From positions 1 through 52,214 of the forward strand of contig JAFXDD010000010.1 of NCBI GenBank assembly GCA_017516285.1: 52,214 bases of DNA, written 5' to 3'. Source of the DNA: Lachnospiraceae bacterium. Its GTDB lineage: Bacteria; Bacillota_A; Clostridia; Lachnospirales; Lachnospiraceae. Below, one piece after another: positions 33,709 to 42,402 of this stretch (within the stretch, counting starts at the first letter, position 1; each line of letters begins with the position of its first letter). The notes under the pieces were generated by a model that worked only from the letters and a program-made list of their open reading frames with translations, did not search any database and was not told the origin of the DNA. The position numbers were made by a program, and so were the translations under genes.

Positions 33709-33963
33709 TTAAACCAAATCCACATCTTCCAGAAGATTCTCAAAAACTGTAGCAACTGCAGATAATTCAGAATCGTCTGTAACAATCTCGTAGATAGCCT
33801 CCGCATCTGATTCCTGAGATAAATCCTTTAAAATCAGAGCGTCTCCGTCTCCGTCTTCTACGTCTGTAACTAAAATATAATTAAATCCGCCCAGTCGGGT
33901 CTGCTCCAATACAAAAAAAGCAACCTGACTCTCACCATCCGGGCTAAAAATTATTTTTTCCAC
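33709..33963 (-). CDS. DUF1292 family protein (YrzB-like)
   Basis: An 84-residue acidic protein with the DUF1292 pattern (FFVLEQTRLGGFNYILVTD and ILKDLSQESDAEAIYEIV). It occurs in many Firmicutes between ruvX and yrrL-type genes, as here. The function is unknown. Confidence 0.88.
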   Translation of the reverse strand: MEKIIFSPDGESQVAFFVLEQTRLGGFNYILVTDVEDGDGDALILKDLSQESDAEAIYEIVTDDSELSAVATVFENLLEDVDLV

Positions 33964-33999
33964 TTTTATACTCCTAATACCAAAAATACAAAAAAAGTA

Positions 34000-34434
34000 T
34001 TAATTTTTCTGCTGACCCCTTTTGTAATCCAAATACCCCTGCAAAATAATCGTTGCAGCAATCTTGTCCACGTATTCCTTGCGATCCTCACGGCGCACTC
34101 CTGCTTCCATCATCAGTCTATCCGCACTGACTGTAGTCAGTCTCTCATCCCACAACGCAACCGGAAGACCTGTCCGACGCTCCAGCTTTTCTTTAAACTC
34201 TAAAGAAAACTGCGCCCTGTCTCCCAAATCATTGTTCATATGCTTTGGCAAGCCCAACACGATCTCGCTTACCTCGTATTCAACAATTAAGCTCTCAATA
34301 CGCGCAAGTGTCTGACGAAGCTTATTCTCATCCTTACGACGTATAATCTCAATACCTTGGGCAGTCAACTGCAGGGCATCACTAATAGCGACACCCACCG
34401 TCTTGGTGCCAAGGTCCAGTCCCATAATTCTCAT
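34000..34434 (-). CDS. ruvX: Putative pre-16S rRNA nuclease / Holliday junction resolvase-like RuvX (YqgF)
   Basis: A 144-residue RNase H-fold protein: [16 protein letters not shown] at the N-terminus, [12 protein letters not shown] in the middle and [10 protein letters not shown] followed by [14 protein letters not shown]. YqgF processes the 5' end of pre-16S rRNA in E. coli; a recombination role was proposed earlier. Located between ireB and DUF1292 genes, 3 bp after ireB, matching a well conserved Firmicute cluster. Confidence 0.94.
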   Translation of the reverse strand: MRIMGLDLGTKTVGVAISDALQLTAQGIEIIRRKDENKLRQTLARIESLIVEYEVSEIVLGLPKHMNNDLGDRAQFSLEFKEKLERRTGLPVALWDERLTTVSADRLMMEAGVRREDRKEYVDKIAATIILQGYLDYKRGQQKN

Positions 34435-34437
34435 TGA

Positions 34438-34701
34438 TTAGTCCCACTTCTTACCCGCAATGTAACTTGATAATAATTCCTCTACCAATTCGTCACGTTC
34501 CACCTTCATAATCAGGCTGCGCGCACTGTTATGTGAAGTGATGAAGGTAGGGTCACCGCTCATAATATATCCTACTATCTGATTTACCGGGTTATAACCT
34601 TTTTCACGTAATGCTTCGTAAACAGTAGAAAGCACCATCTGTACCCCAGTCATTGGTTCCGTTTCTACTTTAACAAATTGTGTGTTTTGTAAATCACCCA
34701 T
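34438..34701 (-). CDS. ireB: IreB family regulatory phosphoprotein (UPF0297)
   Basis: An 87-residue protein typical of UPF0297: [38 protein letters not shown], then [15 protein letters not shown]. In Enterococcus, IreB is phosphorylated by the IreK Ser/Thr kinase and affects cephalosporin resistance. It is encoded 3 bp before ruvX, the standard order. Confidence 0.95.
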   Translation of the reverse strand: MGDLQNTQFVKVETEPMTGVQMVLSTVYEALREKGYNPVNQIVGYIMSGDPTFITSHNSARSLIMKVERDELVEELLSSYIAGKKWD

Positions 34702-34750
34702 AATGTACCTCCGTACAGTCTCTTCTCATACTACTCCATGATTTAATATC

Positions 34751-36166
34751 TTACCCTACTTTACTCAAAATTGCAAGCAAAATGTCATCCGCCAGAAATC
34801 CCTGTACCTTAACTTCTGCAATCTGGTTAGCAAGGTCTTTTGTTGTTTCCACAGCCACCTTTACGTATTCCCCTGTATGACCCAGCATATAGATTTTACC
34901 TTGAATTTCCTTTGCCTCTTCAAAAAGTACCTTCACGGTACTTCCAATAAACCGGCTGCGATACTCTTTACTTTTTCGTGCTTCCATTTCCAAAAGCACT
35001 GCGCTGCGTTTACTCTTTTCAGCCTCTGTCAGTTGCTCCTTCATAGCGGCAGCCCTTGTCCCCTTACGCACAGAATATTTAAAAATGTGCATTTCATACA
35101 AAGAGAGCTCTTCCAAATAATGAACCGTTTCCTGAAATTCCTCTTTCGTCTCTCCCGGAAAACCTACGATTACATCCGTAGTAATTGCCGGACTGTCAAA
35201 TGCTTTTCTGAGAGCCTGTACACTTTCTTTAAACTGTGCAGTCGTGTACTTACGATTCATTCGCTTTAAGGTAGCGTCACAGCCGCTTTGCAAAGACAAA
35301 TGAAAATGCGGGCACACCTTTGGCAAAGCCGCCAATCTCATGGCACTTTCCTCGGTGACAATTCTAGGCTCCAAAGACCCGATTCTGATACGCTCAATCC
35401 CCGGTATATCATGAATGCGTTCAATCAAATCCAAAAGCTTGCTCTTTCCGGAATAATCGTGTCTGTCACTGCTCTGCGGCTTCTCTACACACTGCCCCAA
35501 AACCCATGCATCATCCTCAAAATCAATGCCATAGGAGCTGATATGAATACCCGTCAAAACAACTTCTTTATAGCCGGCCCGTGCCAATCCCATAATTTCC
35601 TGACGAATACTCTCTAGGCGTCTGCTTCTTACCCTTCCTCTGGCAAAAGGGATAATACAGTAAGAACAAAACTGATTACATCCATCCTGTATTTTTATAT
35701 AAGCTCTGGTATGCTCCGTGGTATGAGCCAACTGCATCTCCTCATAGTCAAATACAGCATTAATATCTATGACACTGCTGTCATTCATGGTTTTATCAAA
35801 GCTCTTTGCCCCATCACGATCAGCCAGATATGCCATCAGTATATCAGCCAGATCCTTCTTTTTATTATTACCTACCGCCAAATCTATCCCTGCATCTTTT
35901 AATATATGCTCTTTGCCGGTCTGCACATAACAGCCTGCTGCTACAACCACGGCATCCGGATTCCGCTTTTTGGCCTGATGCAGCATCTGGCGGCTCTTTC
36001 TATCTGCGATATTAGTCACGGTACATGTATTTATAATATAGACATCCGCCTGTTCGTCAAAAGGCACAATAGCAAAGCCCTTTTCCTTCAGCTTTTGTCC
36101 AATAACATCCATCTCATATGAATTTACTTTACACCCAAGATTGTGTAATGCAACTTTTCGCATCAT
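34751..36166 (-). CDS. mtaB: tRNA t6A37 methylthiotransferase MtaB
   Basis: A 471-residue methylthiotransferase. N-terminal MTTase domain with Cys residues (LGCKVNSYE, INTCTVT, AAGCYV) for one iron-sulfur cluster; radical SAM core with Cys-x3-Cys-x2-Cys (CNQFCSYC); C-terminal TRAM-like domain. It adds 2-methylthio to N6-threonylcarbamoyladenosine at tRNA position 37. GGAGAAA lies just before the ATG. The absence of MiaB-type N-terminal extension and the LGCKVN motif favour MtaB over MiaB or RimO. Confidence 0.93.
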   Translation of the reverse strand: MMRKVALHNLGCKVNSYEMDVIGQKLKEKGFAIVPFDEQADVYIINTCTVTNIADRKSRQMLHQAKKRNPDAVVVAAGCYVQTGKEHILKDAGIDLAVGNNKKKDLADILMAYLADRDGAKSFDKTMNDSSVIDINAVFDYEEMQLAHTTEHTRAYIKIQDGCNQFCSYCIIPFARGRVRSRRLESIRQEIMGLARAGYKEVVLTGIHISSYGIDFEDDAWVLGQCVEKPQSSDRHDYSGKSKLLDLIERIHDIPGIERIRIGSLEPRIVTEESAMRLAALPKVCPHFHLSLQSGCDATLKRMNRKYTTAQFKESVQALRKAFDSPAITTDVIVGFPGETKEEFQETVHYLEELSLYEMHIFKYSVRKGTRAAAMKEQLTEAEKSKRSAVLLEMEARKSKEYRSRFIGSTVKVLFEEAKEIQGKIYMLGHTGEYVKVAVETTKDLANQIAEVKVQGFLADDILLAILSKVG

Positions 36167-36195
36167 TTTCTCCTAATTTTTCTGCAAGTTAGACA

Positions 36196-36224
36196 TTGAC
36201 TTTTATCACTTCTTGAATTACCAT
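36196..36224 (+). promoter_or_regulatory. Promoter of the HPr-like gene
   Basis: TTGACT (36196-36201), 17-bp spacer and TACCAT (36219-36224), 40 bp upstream of the ATG. The gene has a perfect AAGGAGG site. The match to the -10 is partial (4 of 6). Confidence 0.5.
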
Positions 36225-36264
36225 AGGAGTAGACAATGAAAGTAAATAAGGAGGAATATTTCCA

Positions 36265-36495
36265 ATGAAAACATTACAGATTTCTTTAAATTCAATTGAC
36301 AAGGTAAAAGCATTCGTAAATGATATCACCAAATTCGACTGCGATTTTGATTTAGTTTCCGGCAGATACGTTATTGACGCAAAGTCTATTATGGGCATTT
36401 TCAGCTTAGATTTATCCAAGCCGATTACCTTAAACGTACATGCTGAGGGTGATACTTCAGAAATCATGAGTATTCTTGCAAATTACGAAGCTTAA
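36265..36495 (+). CDS. HPr-like protein without the phosphorylatable His
   Basis: A 76-residue protein with the HPr fold pattern (VSGRYVIDAKSIMGIFSLDL, then ITLNVHAEGDTSEIMSIL). The segment corresponding to GLHARPA reads NSIDKVKA, so His15 and Arg17, the PTS phosphorylation site and partner, are missing. The Ser of KSIMGI, the equivalent of regulatory Ser46, is kept. It therefore cannot pass phosphate in the PTS but might still be a Crh-like regulatory partner. Plus-strand, monocistronic, with its own terminator. Confidence 0.88.
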   Translation: MKTLQISLNSIDKVKAFVNDITKFDCDFDLVSGRYVIDAKSIMGIFSLDLSKPITLNVHAEGDTSEIMSILANYEA

Positions 36496-36538
36496 TGCCT
36501 CACACTGCTTTACGCAGGCAAATACTTTTTATAAACAT

Positions 36539-36573
36539 ACTTCGCAGTAGTAAACTACTGCGAAGTTTTTATT
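36539..36573. terminator. Bidirectional terminator between HPr-like gene and thiI
   Basis: ACTTCGCAGTAG and its exact complement (12 bp) flank TAAA and are followed by TTTTATTT on the plus strand. The region between the convergent genes ends both the HPr-like and thiI transcripts. Confidence 0.9.
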
Positions 36574-36577
36574 TGAG

Positions 36578-37762
36578 TTAATTCTCAGTAGCAATAACCA
36601 GTTCTCTGGTATCCAGAGCAGTCTGCACCAATTCATCGATCTTTTCAGCCAGACACAACTCATGCTTTTTAATGATGCCCAGATTTGGCTTGGTAACCGG
36701 ATGCTTTGCCACAAAAATCGTACAGCAATCCTCAAACGGTAATATAGACGTTTCGTAAGTGCCGATTTTCTTGGACAAAGTAACGATATCCTCCTTATCA
36801 AAAGCAATTAACGGACGATATACCGGAAGCTCACACACTTCATTGGTAACTGCTAATGACTGCATGGTCTGACTGGCAACCTGACCAATGCTTTCACCTG
36901 TAATAAGACCCAGACACTCTGTATCCTTAGCTATTTGCTCTGCAATACGCATCATATAGCGTCTCATAATAATAGTCAGTTCGTCATGAGGACAGTTTTC
37001 ATAAATGTATAACTGAATATCTGTAAAATTAATAATATGCAGATAAATAGGACCGGTGTACTTAGACACAATACGCGCCAAATCTACTACCTTTTCCTTT
37101 GCTCGCTCACTGGTATAAGGCGGTGCATGGAAATAAACTGCATCAATCTTTACACCACGCTTTGCCACCATATAACCAGCCACCGGAGAGTCAATGCCTC
37201 CTGAAAGCAACAGCATCGCCTTACCACCTGTACCTACAGGCATACCCATGGCTCCCGGAATTTCTTCGCTGTAAATATAAATCTTTTCGCGAATTTCGAT
37301 ATTTAACTTAATTTCAGGATTGTGTACATCTACGGTAAGATTTGGGAAAGCATCTAAAATGACACCACCCATTTCCATGCAAATCTCCTGTGATTCCAGC
37401 GGATAGTTTTTGCGTGCACGTCTTGCAAAGACCTTAAAGGTCTTTTTCACGTCACCGTACATATCCTTCATATAACTAACAACGGTTTCACAAAGCTTTT
37501 CGAAACCCTCGTCCTCTACATATACTACCGGACAAATGCCGCTGATGCCAAATACCTGAGTCAGACGCTCAACCGTCTCGTCATAGTCAAATGCAGTCAA
37601 GGCATCCACATAAATACGCCCCTGAGTCTTCCTGATACTAAATTCGCCCTCACACTTTTTCAGTGCATATTTAATCTGCTGAACCAAAGCATCCTCAAAC
37701 ATATACCTGTTTTTGCCTTTGATACCGATTTCACCGTATTTTATTAAAAATGCTGTAAACAT
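36578..37762 (-). CDS. thiI: tRNA 4-thiouridine synthetase ThiI (no rhodanese domain)
   Basis: A 394-residue protein with an N-terminal ferredoxin-like/THUMP region (LIKYGEIGIKGKNR) and a PP-loop ATPase (LLSGGIDSPVAG). It uses ATP and sulfur to make 4-thiouridine at tRNA position 8. The E. coli-type C-terminal rhodanese domain is absent, as in B. subtilis, where a dedicated cysteine desulfurase (NifZ) supplies sulfur. A NifS-type gene is immediately upstream by 15 bp, supporting that partnership. Confidence 0.94.
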   Translation of the reverse strand: MFTAFLIKYGEIGIKGKNRYMFEDALVQQIKYALKKCEGEFSIRKTQGRIYVDALTAFDYDETVERLTQVFGISGICPVVYVEDEGFEKLCETVVSYMKDMYGDVKKTFKVFARRARKNYPLESQEICMEMGGVILDAFPNLTVDVHNPEIKLNIEIREKIYIYSEEIPGAMGMPVGTGGKAMLLLSGGIDSPVAGYMVAKRGVKIDAVYFHAPPYTSERAKEKVVDLARIVSKYTGPIYLHIINFTDIQLYIYENCPHDELTIIMRRYMMRIAEQIAKDTECLGLITGESIGQVASQTMQSLAVTNEVCELPVYRPLIAFDKEDIVTLSKKIGTYETSILPFEDCCTIFVAKHPVTKPNLGIIKKHELCLAEKIDELVQTALDTRELVIATEN

Positions 37763-37777
37763 ATTTCCCTCACTTTT

Positions 37778-38932
37778 TTAATGTCTTGTGTATTTTCGTA
37801 ACATTGGAATCATATCATATAATGTATTTAATGTATAGTCTATTTCTTCCCTGGTAGTGAAAACAGACATACTGAAACGTATCGTAGAATCCCACAGACT
37901 CTTATCTAAGCCAATGGCCATCAGAGTCTTGGAGGTCTGCGGATGATTGGACGCACATGCGCTTCCTGCAGACACATAAATCCCTTTATCCTCCAGTGCA
38001 TGCAAAAGCACTTCACTTCTGATGCCCTTTACAGAAAAACTAATGACATGGGGTGCACTACGACCATCTGTATATCCATTAACCTGAGTATCTGCAATCT
38101 TTTTTAATCCATCTACAAAATACTCTTTCAGTTCATACAAACCGATTACTTCTTCATCCAGCTTTTCATAAAGCATTCGGGCAGCCAGTGCCATACCGGC
38201 AATGCCGGCCACATTTTCTGTACCGGAGCGGAGATTTCTCTGCTGCCCACCACCAAAGTTAATCGGCAGAATTTTGACCTTATCGCCTACATACAAAAGC
38301 CCTACACCCTTTGGACCGTGAATTTTGTGAGAGCTTGCAGATAACAAGTCAATATTCATCTTCTTTGGATAAATACGTGCTTTGCCAAAGCCCTGCACTG
38401 CGTCCACATGAAACAGGCACTTAGGATTAACCTTCTTAATCAGCTTACCAATTTCCATAATCGGCTGCAAGGAACCGATTTCATTGTTGGTATGCATAAT
38501 GGATACAATAATGGTTTCCTTGGTTATAGCGGCCTCTAATTCACTCAGACGAATAATGCCCTTTTCATCTACCGGTAAATAGGTGATGGTAAATCCTTGC
38601 TTTTCCAGGTAAGCCAACGGCTCCAATACGGCAGGATGCTCTATTTTGGTAGTAATAATATGCTTGCCGCTACGCTGGTTAGCCCATGCGCAGCCTATTA
38701 ATGCTAAATTATCTGCTTCTGTTCCTCCTGAAGTAAAAAATAGTTCTCTGGTATTTACCTTCAGTATACGGGCAAAAGTGTCCTTGGCCTCCTTTAAATA
38801 ATGCTCTGCCTCAAGGCCCTTTCTATGCATACTGGAAGGATTACCGTAGTTTTCACACAGTATCTGTGTCATAAGCTTTGCCACTTCCGGAAAACATGCG
38901 GTAGTAGCAGAGTTATCCAAATAAACTTCCAT
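37778..38932 (-). CDS. Cysteine desulfurase, NifS/NifZ-like
   Basis: A 384-residue PLP-dependent class V aminotransferase-fold enzyme. Signature features: PSSMHRKGLEAEHYL, the PLP Lys in SSHKIHGPKGVG and the catalytic Cys in SAGSACASNHPQTS. It transfers sulfur from cysteine. Its tight linkage to thiI suggests it feeds tRNA thiolation, like B. subtilis NifZ, though iron-sulfur assembly is another possible role. Confidence 0.93.
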   Translation of the reverse strand: MEVYLDNSATTACFPEVAKLMTQILCENYGNPSSMHRKGLEAEHYLKEAKDTFARILKVNTRELFFTSGGTEADNLALIGCAWANQRSGKHIITTKIEHPAVLEPLAYLEKQGFTITYLPVDEKGIIRLSELEAAITKETIIVSIMHTNNEIGSLQPIMEIGKLIKKVNPKCLFHVDAVQGFGKARIYPKKMNIDLLSASSHKIHGPKGVGLLYVGDKVKILPINFGGGQQRNLRSGTENVAGIAGMALAARMLYEKLDEEVIGLYELKEYFVDGLKKIADTQVNGYTDGRSAPHVISFSVKGIRSEVLLHALEDKGIYVSAGSACASNHPQTSKTLMAIGLDKSLWDSTIRFSMSVFTTREEIDYTLNTLYDMIPMLRKYTRH

Positions 38933-39060
38933 GATATTTCCTTTCCAAACAAAAATTCTTCTAATATAGTTTATGCAGAGTAAGTGCTGCGTTTCTCAAA
39001 TAATCAACCAAATTGTGTAGAATATCTTCAAAAACCGCACAAGCACACACAGGCTGTATT

Positions 39061-39807
39061 CTAGTCCTCCAATAGGTATACCAACATGGCCAAAACTGCA
39101 ATCCCTGCGGTCTCAGTCCGTAAAATCCTGCGCCCTAATGTTACCGGCCGGGTGCCCTGTAAAAGTGCCGCCTCCACTTCACTTTCATCAAAACCGCCCT
39201 CCGGCCCGATAAAGATAGCCACACGCTGTCCCGGCCTGATGCCTTCTAGCAGGCTTCTGGTAGCCGCCATACCCTCTGCATTCTCATAGGGCATCATACT
39301 GACCTCAAACTCTGCTGCTTCCTTTAATGCCTCTTTTAAGGACATTACAGAACCGATAACAGGAATCATATCCCGCTTACTCTGCTTGGCTGCTGCCTCT
39401 GCAATGCCCTGCCAGCGGCTTATTTTGGCCTGGGCCTTCTTTTCATCCAGCTTTACGACTGAGCGCTTGGTGGCTACCGGCACAATGCGGGCTACTCCCA
39501 GCTCCACAGCCTTCTGAATAATAAGCTCCATCTTGTCTGCCTTAGGCAGCCCCTGATAAAGCACTATTTCACAAGGAAGCTCACTGCTCTCCTCCAAATA
39601 TCGCAGAATGTCACAAACCACCTGCTCCCCGGCCACGCTCTTCAAGGCACACAAATACTTCCCCTGACTCTCGCCATCGGTTACGTAAAACTGTTCCCCC
39701 GGTTTCATGCGAAGCACATGACTGATATGATTGACATCCGGGCCTGTTATATAGGCAAGCCCCTCCTTGGGTGCAATTTGCCCCTTGTCTACAAAAAACT
39801 GAAACAT
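39061..39807 (-). CDS. rsmE: 16S rRNA m3U1498 methyltransferase RsmE
   Basis: A 248-residue SPOUT-fold methyltransferase: N-terminal PUA-like half (VNHISHVLRMKPGEQFYV), and the C-terminal trefoil knot with FIGPEGGFDESEVEAAL and LGRRILRTETAGI. It methylates U1498 of 16S rRNA using SAM. It starts one base after prmA, the standard Firmicute pairing. Confidence 0.94.
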   Translation of the reverse strand: MFQFFVDKGQIAPKEGLAYITGPDVNHISHVLRMKPGEQFYVTDGESQGKYLCALKSVAGEQVVCDILRYLEESSELPCEIVLYQGLPKADKMELIIQKAVELGVARIVPVATKRSVVKLDEKKAQAKISRWQGIAEAAAKQSKRDMIPVIGSVMSLKEALKEAAEFEVSMMPYENAEGMAATRSLLEGIRPGQRVAIFIGPEGGFDESEVEAALLQGTRPVTLGRRILRTETAGIAVLAMLVYLLED

Positions 39808-39808
39808 T

Positions 39809-40798
39809 TTAAAAATCCTTCCGTGCGGTTACACTGACCCACTCACCCTGATATGTCACCTCTACTACCGTCAGACCTGCCGCTTTCACAGCCGCAACTA
39901 CCGTTTCTTCCTTGTCATCGATAATACCGGAAGTAATATAATAACCGCCTGTTTTCAACTGATTTACAATCACAGGTGTAAGCGGCACCAGAACATCAGC
40001 CAATATATTTGCTACAACAATGTCATACTTATCATATCCTACCTTGTCCTGCACGTCCTTGTCAGTAATAATGTTTCCAATCATCATATCAAACTGCTCC
40101 GGACGAATGCCATTTACTTCGCTGTTTTCGCGCACTGCATCCACCGCGCATGGGTCCAAATCTGTACCCACTGCATGCTTTGCCCCAAACATAAGAGACA
40201 AAATGGACAAAATACCGCTGCCGGTACCCACATCCAACAACTCCGTCTCCGGAGTAATATACTTGCGAAGCTGACGAATACAAAGCTGGGTAGTCTCATG
40301 CATACCCGTACCAAAAGCCGTACCCGGATCTATGTGCAGCACCATTTTGGCCTCATCCTCCGACTTTACATCCTCCCAAGAAGGTATTACTAATATATCG
40401 TCAATATAAAACTGATGAAAGTACTGCTTCCAGTTGTTAATCCAGTCAATATCCTCCGTCTCATCCACAGTAATGGTACCTTCACCGATATCCATGAAAG
40501 ATTTCCAGCTTTCCAGCTCCTCCTCTACCATCTCAACTATTGCTTCCCTTGTGGTCACTTCCTCCTGAAAAACCAGATTGCCATCTTCATTCTCCTCCAC
40601 AAAAAAGCTAAGGTATGCTACACCGTCATCTTCCGGTCCCTGCGGCAAAATATCTACGAACATCTGCTCCTTCTCTGCAGCCGTTAAGGGCACCTTATCC
40701 TCAATTTGTGCACCTTCAAAACCCAAATCATATAAAGCAGAAATAATAATATCCTCTGCTGCTGTAATCGTTTTCACACGGAATTTCATCCACTTCAT
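39809..40798 (-). CDS. prmA: Ribosomal protein L11 methyltransferase PrmA
   Basis: A 329-residue protein with a PrmA N-terminal recognition domain and C-terminal methyltransferase domain: VLHIDPGTAFGTGMHETTQLC, LLDVGTGSGILS and VVANILADVL. It trimethylates ribosomal protein L11. It precedes rsmE without a gap. At 329 residues it is slightly longer than the E. coli protein, as usual in Clostridia. Confidence 0.94.
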   Translation of the reverse strand: MKWMKFRVKTITAAEDIIISALYDLGFEGAQIEDKVPLTAAEKEQMFVDILPQGPEDDGVAYLSFFVEENEDGNLVFQEEVTTREAIVEMVEEELESWKSFMDIGEGTITVDETEDIDWINNWKQYFHQFYIDDILVIPSWEDVKSEDEAKMVLHIDPGTAFGTGMHETTQLCIRQLRKYITPETELLDVGTGSGILSILSLMFGAKHAVGTDLDPCAVDAVRENSEVNGIRPEQFDMMIGNIITDKDVQDKVGYDKYDIVVANILADVLVPLTPVIVNQLKTGGYYITSGIIDDKEETVVAAVKAAGLTVVEVTYQGEWVSVTARKDF

Positions 40799-40899
40799 GG
40801 CACTGTCCTCTCGTTCATAAATCTAATATCTGAATGTATAAAAATCGCATCGAATGGCATATATAATTAATTATACTCGCATTTTTACAAAAGTGCAAT

Positions 40900-41337
40900 C
40901 TATTTTCCTTTTGGCGATAATTGATATGCCAAATCCAAATATCTCTGACGCCATTTTCGCCCTTCCTCCTGCATATCCTCTGCTAATTTTTTTAATTCTG
41001 CATAAGAGGCCTCAAATTGCTGACGCATATTTTCCAGTTCTTTCTTTTTCTCTTCTTCAATAGCCTGTTTTTCCTGCTCCATTTGCATTCGTAGCTTTTT
41101 AAATTCTTCCTCCAGCTCACGACATTTCGTTTCACAGTACTCCGCCTGATTCTTATAAGTACGACACTGTTTTTCCAACTGGTCAAATAATTCCAGCCTT
41201 CCCAATGGTCCCGGCAACTTGTTTCCCTCTTTGTCAAGGGTTTCCTCACCCACCTGCTCCATGCGATAGTATATCCATTGATTACCCATATCAGCATATA
41301 CATGCCACACTTCACCCATGTCAAATAAATATTTCAT
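40900..41337 (-). CDS. Hypothetical coiled-coil protein
   Basis: A 145-residue protein with an aromatic-rich N-terminal part (MKYLFDMGEVWHVYADMGNQ) and a Glu/Lys/Gln-rich coiled coil from about 50 to 135. No family is recognised. It is encoded divergently from the cysteine-rich protein gene with a 115-bp shared upstream region, so co-regulation is possible. Confidence 0.75.
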   Translation of the reverse strand: MKYLFDMGEVWHVYADMGNQWIYYRMEQVGEETLDKEGNKLPGPLGRLELFDQLEKQCRTYKNQAEYCETKCRELEEEFKKLRMQMEQEKQAIEEEKKKELENMRQQFEASYAELKKLAEDMQEEGRKWRQRYLDLAYQLSPKGK

Positions 41338-41451
41338 AACTCCCCCACAAAAGCCGTTGTATTCAATGTATGTTTTTCATCAGAAACATATTCTTATTAA
41401 AACACAATTTACACTTGTTTTTCATATCTTAATAATAAAAAGGAGTTTTTT

Positions 41452-42336
41452 ATGGCTACCTATAATTGTAATTGTAAATCTAAATGTTTTACCAGCAATG
41501 TTATTTCCAACATGAATACAAATTGTGGCACTTGTATAGACGTATGTACAAACCCTATTTGCGGCACACCTGATGCTTTATTACTTTATGCTCCTGTCAT
41601 TTATGACTGCATCGGTATTAATCTGTGCAGAACAGTGCCTTTAGGTGTAGATATTCCAACCACCTACCCTACTGCTGCATATGCTACTGCTGAAGTGGTT
41701 GATTTGACACCGGGTACTGCTGACATTACGCCGATTACCAACAGACCTAATTGTTACAACGTAGAACTAAGCGAACTTAGCTTTACGGTTATTGTCAGAT
41801 TATTTGACTGCTGCCAGAGGTTACTAGCCACTCTGCCTTTAACCGTGGTATATCTTCCGGGAGCAATTACCGACCCTGATTACGATGAAGACACCAATCC
41901 GACAGATGTAACCCTGCAGCTTTACGCACCTTATGGCCCAGCCTATACGGTAGCAGGCACTATAGCTACCCCTACACTGATTTTCAGTGGATTGACCGTG
42001 GCACAGATACCTCAGACTCAGGGAATTCAGGCTTCTGCAGTAGCAAAAATACTGAATTTTAATATAGACGACTCTACCATTAGCTTAGGCATAACATTGT
42101 ATGTATTTAGCTTGTATAATTCCTTCTACAACTTCTACGACACTACTCGTGGCAACATTCCAAAAGGAAGCCTCGCTACCGTAGAAGAAAACGTATGCAT
42201 GAATTTCGTCCGAGGCGGCCTGTTAGACAGAAACATCAAGCCTCTGGAATTAAGCGGTCCTGCTTGCGAAGGACAGCTTAAAAACGATTGTACCCCGGAT
42301 ATGGAAACATGCGACTGTGCAACAGACGTATTATAA
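41452..42336 (+). CDS. Cysteine-rich protein of unknown function (possible spore coat-like)
   Basis: A 294-residue protein with 17 cysteines concentrated in the first 60 residues (CNCKSKC, CGTCIDVC) and the last 30, and a beta-rich, Thr/Val/Ile-rich central part. No signal peptide or membrane segment is seen, so disulfide-rich maturation would have to occur in a protected compartment such as a spore coat. The ATG follows AAAAAGGAG. It is plus-strand, monocistronic, closed by a strong terminator. No family is recognised; the spore coat suggestion rests on composition only. Confidence 0.75.
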   Translation: MATYNCNCKSKCFTSNVISNMNTNCGTCIDVCTNPICGTPDALLLYAPVIYDCIGINLCRTVPLGVDIPTTYPTAAYATAEVVDLTPGTADITPITNRPNCYNVELSELSFTVIVRLFDCCQRLLATLPLTVVYLPGAITDPDYDEDTNPTDVTLQLYAPYGPAYTVAGTIATPTLIFSGLTVAQIPQTQGIQASAVAKILNFNIDDSTISLGITLYVFSLYNSFYNFYDTTRGNIPKGSLATVEENVCMNFVRGGLLDRNIKPLELSGPACEGQLKNDCTPDMETCDCATDVL

Positions 42337-42359
42337 TGCTACTTGATTTGAAGTGCCAT

Positions 42360-42393
42360 AAAGGGGCCTGGCTCAAGGCCAGACCCCCTTTAT
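42360..42393. terminator. Strong GC-rich bidirectional terminator
   Basis: AAAGGGG-CCTGGC pairs with GCCAG-CCCCTTT over a 4- to 5-base loop, flanked by A and T runs. It serves both the cysteine-rich gene and the convergent TelA gene. Confidence 0.88.
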
Positions 42394-42402
42394 AAAAGCT
42401 AT

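Noticed and set aside
33692..33806. N-terminal extension of RNase J
   Set aside because: The extension overlaps the DUF1292 gene and lacks a ribosome binding site; the GTG at 33692 has GGAGG at good spacing.
40862..40875. AT-rich palindrome TATAATTAATTATA between prmA and coiled-coil gene
   Set aside because: Too AT-rich to separate from chance; it could overlap a promoter but no operator function is supported.
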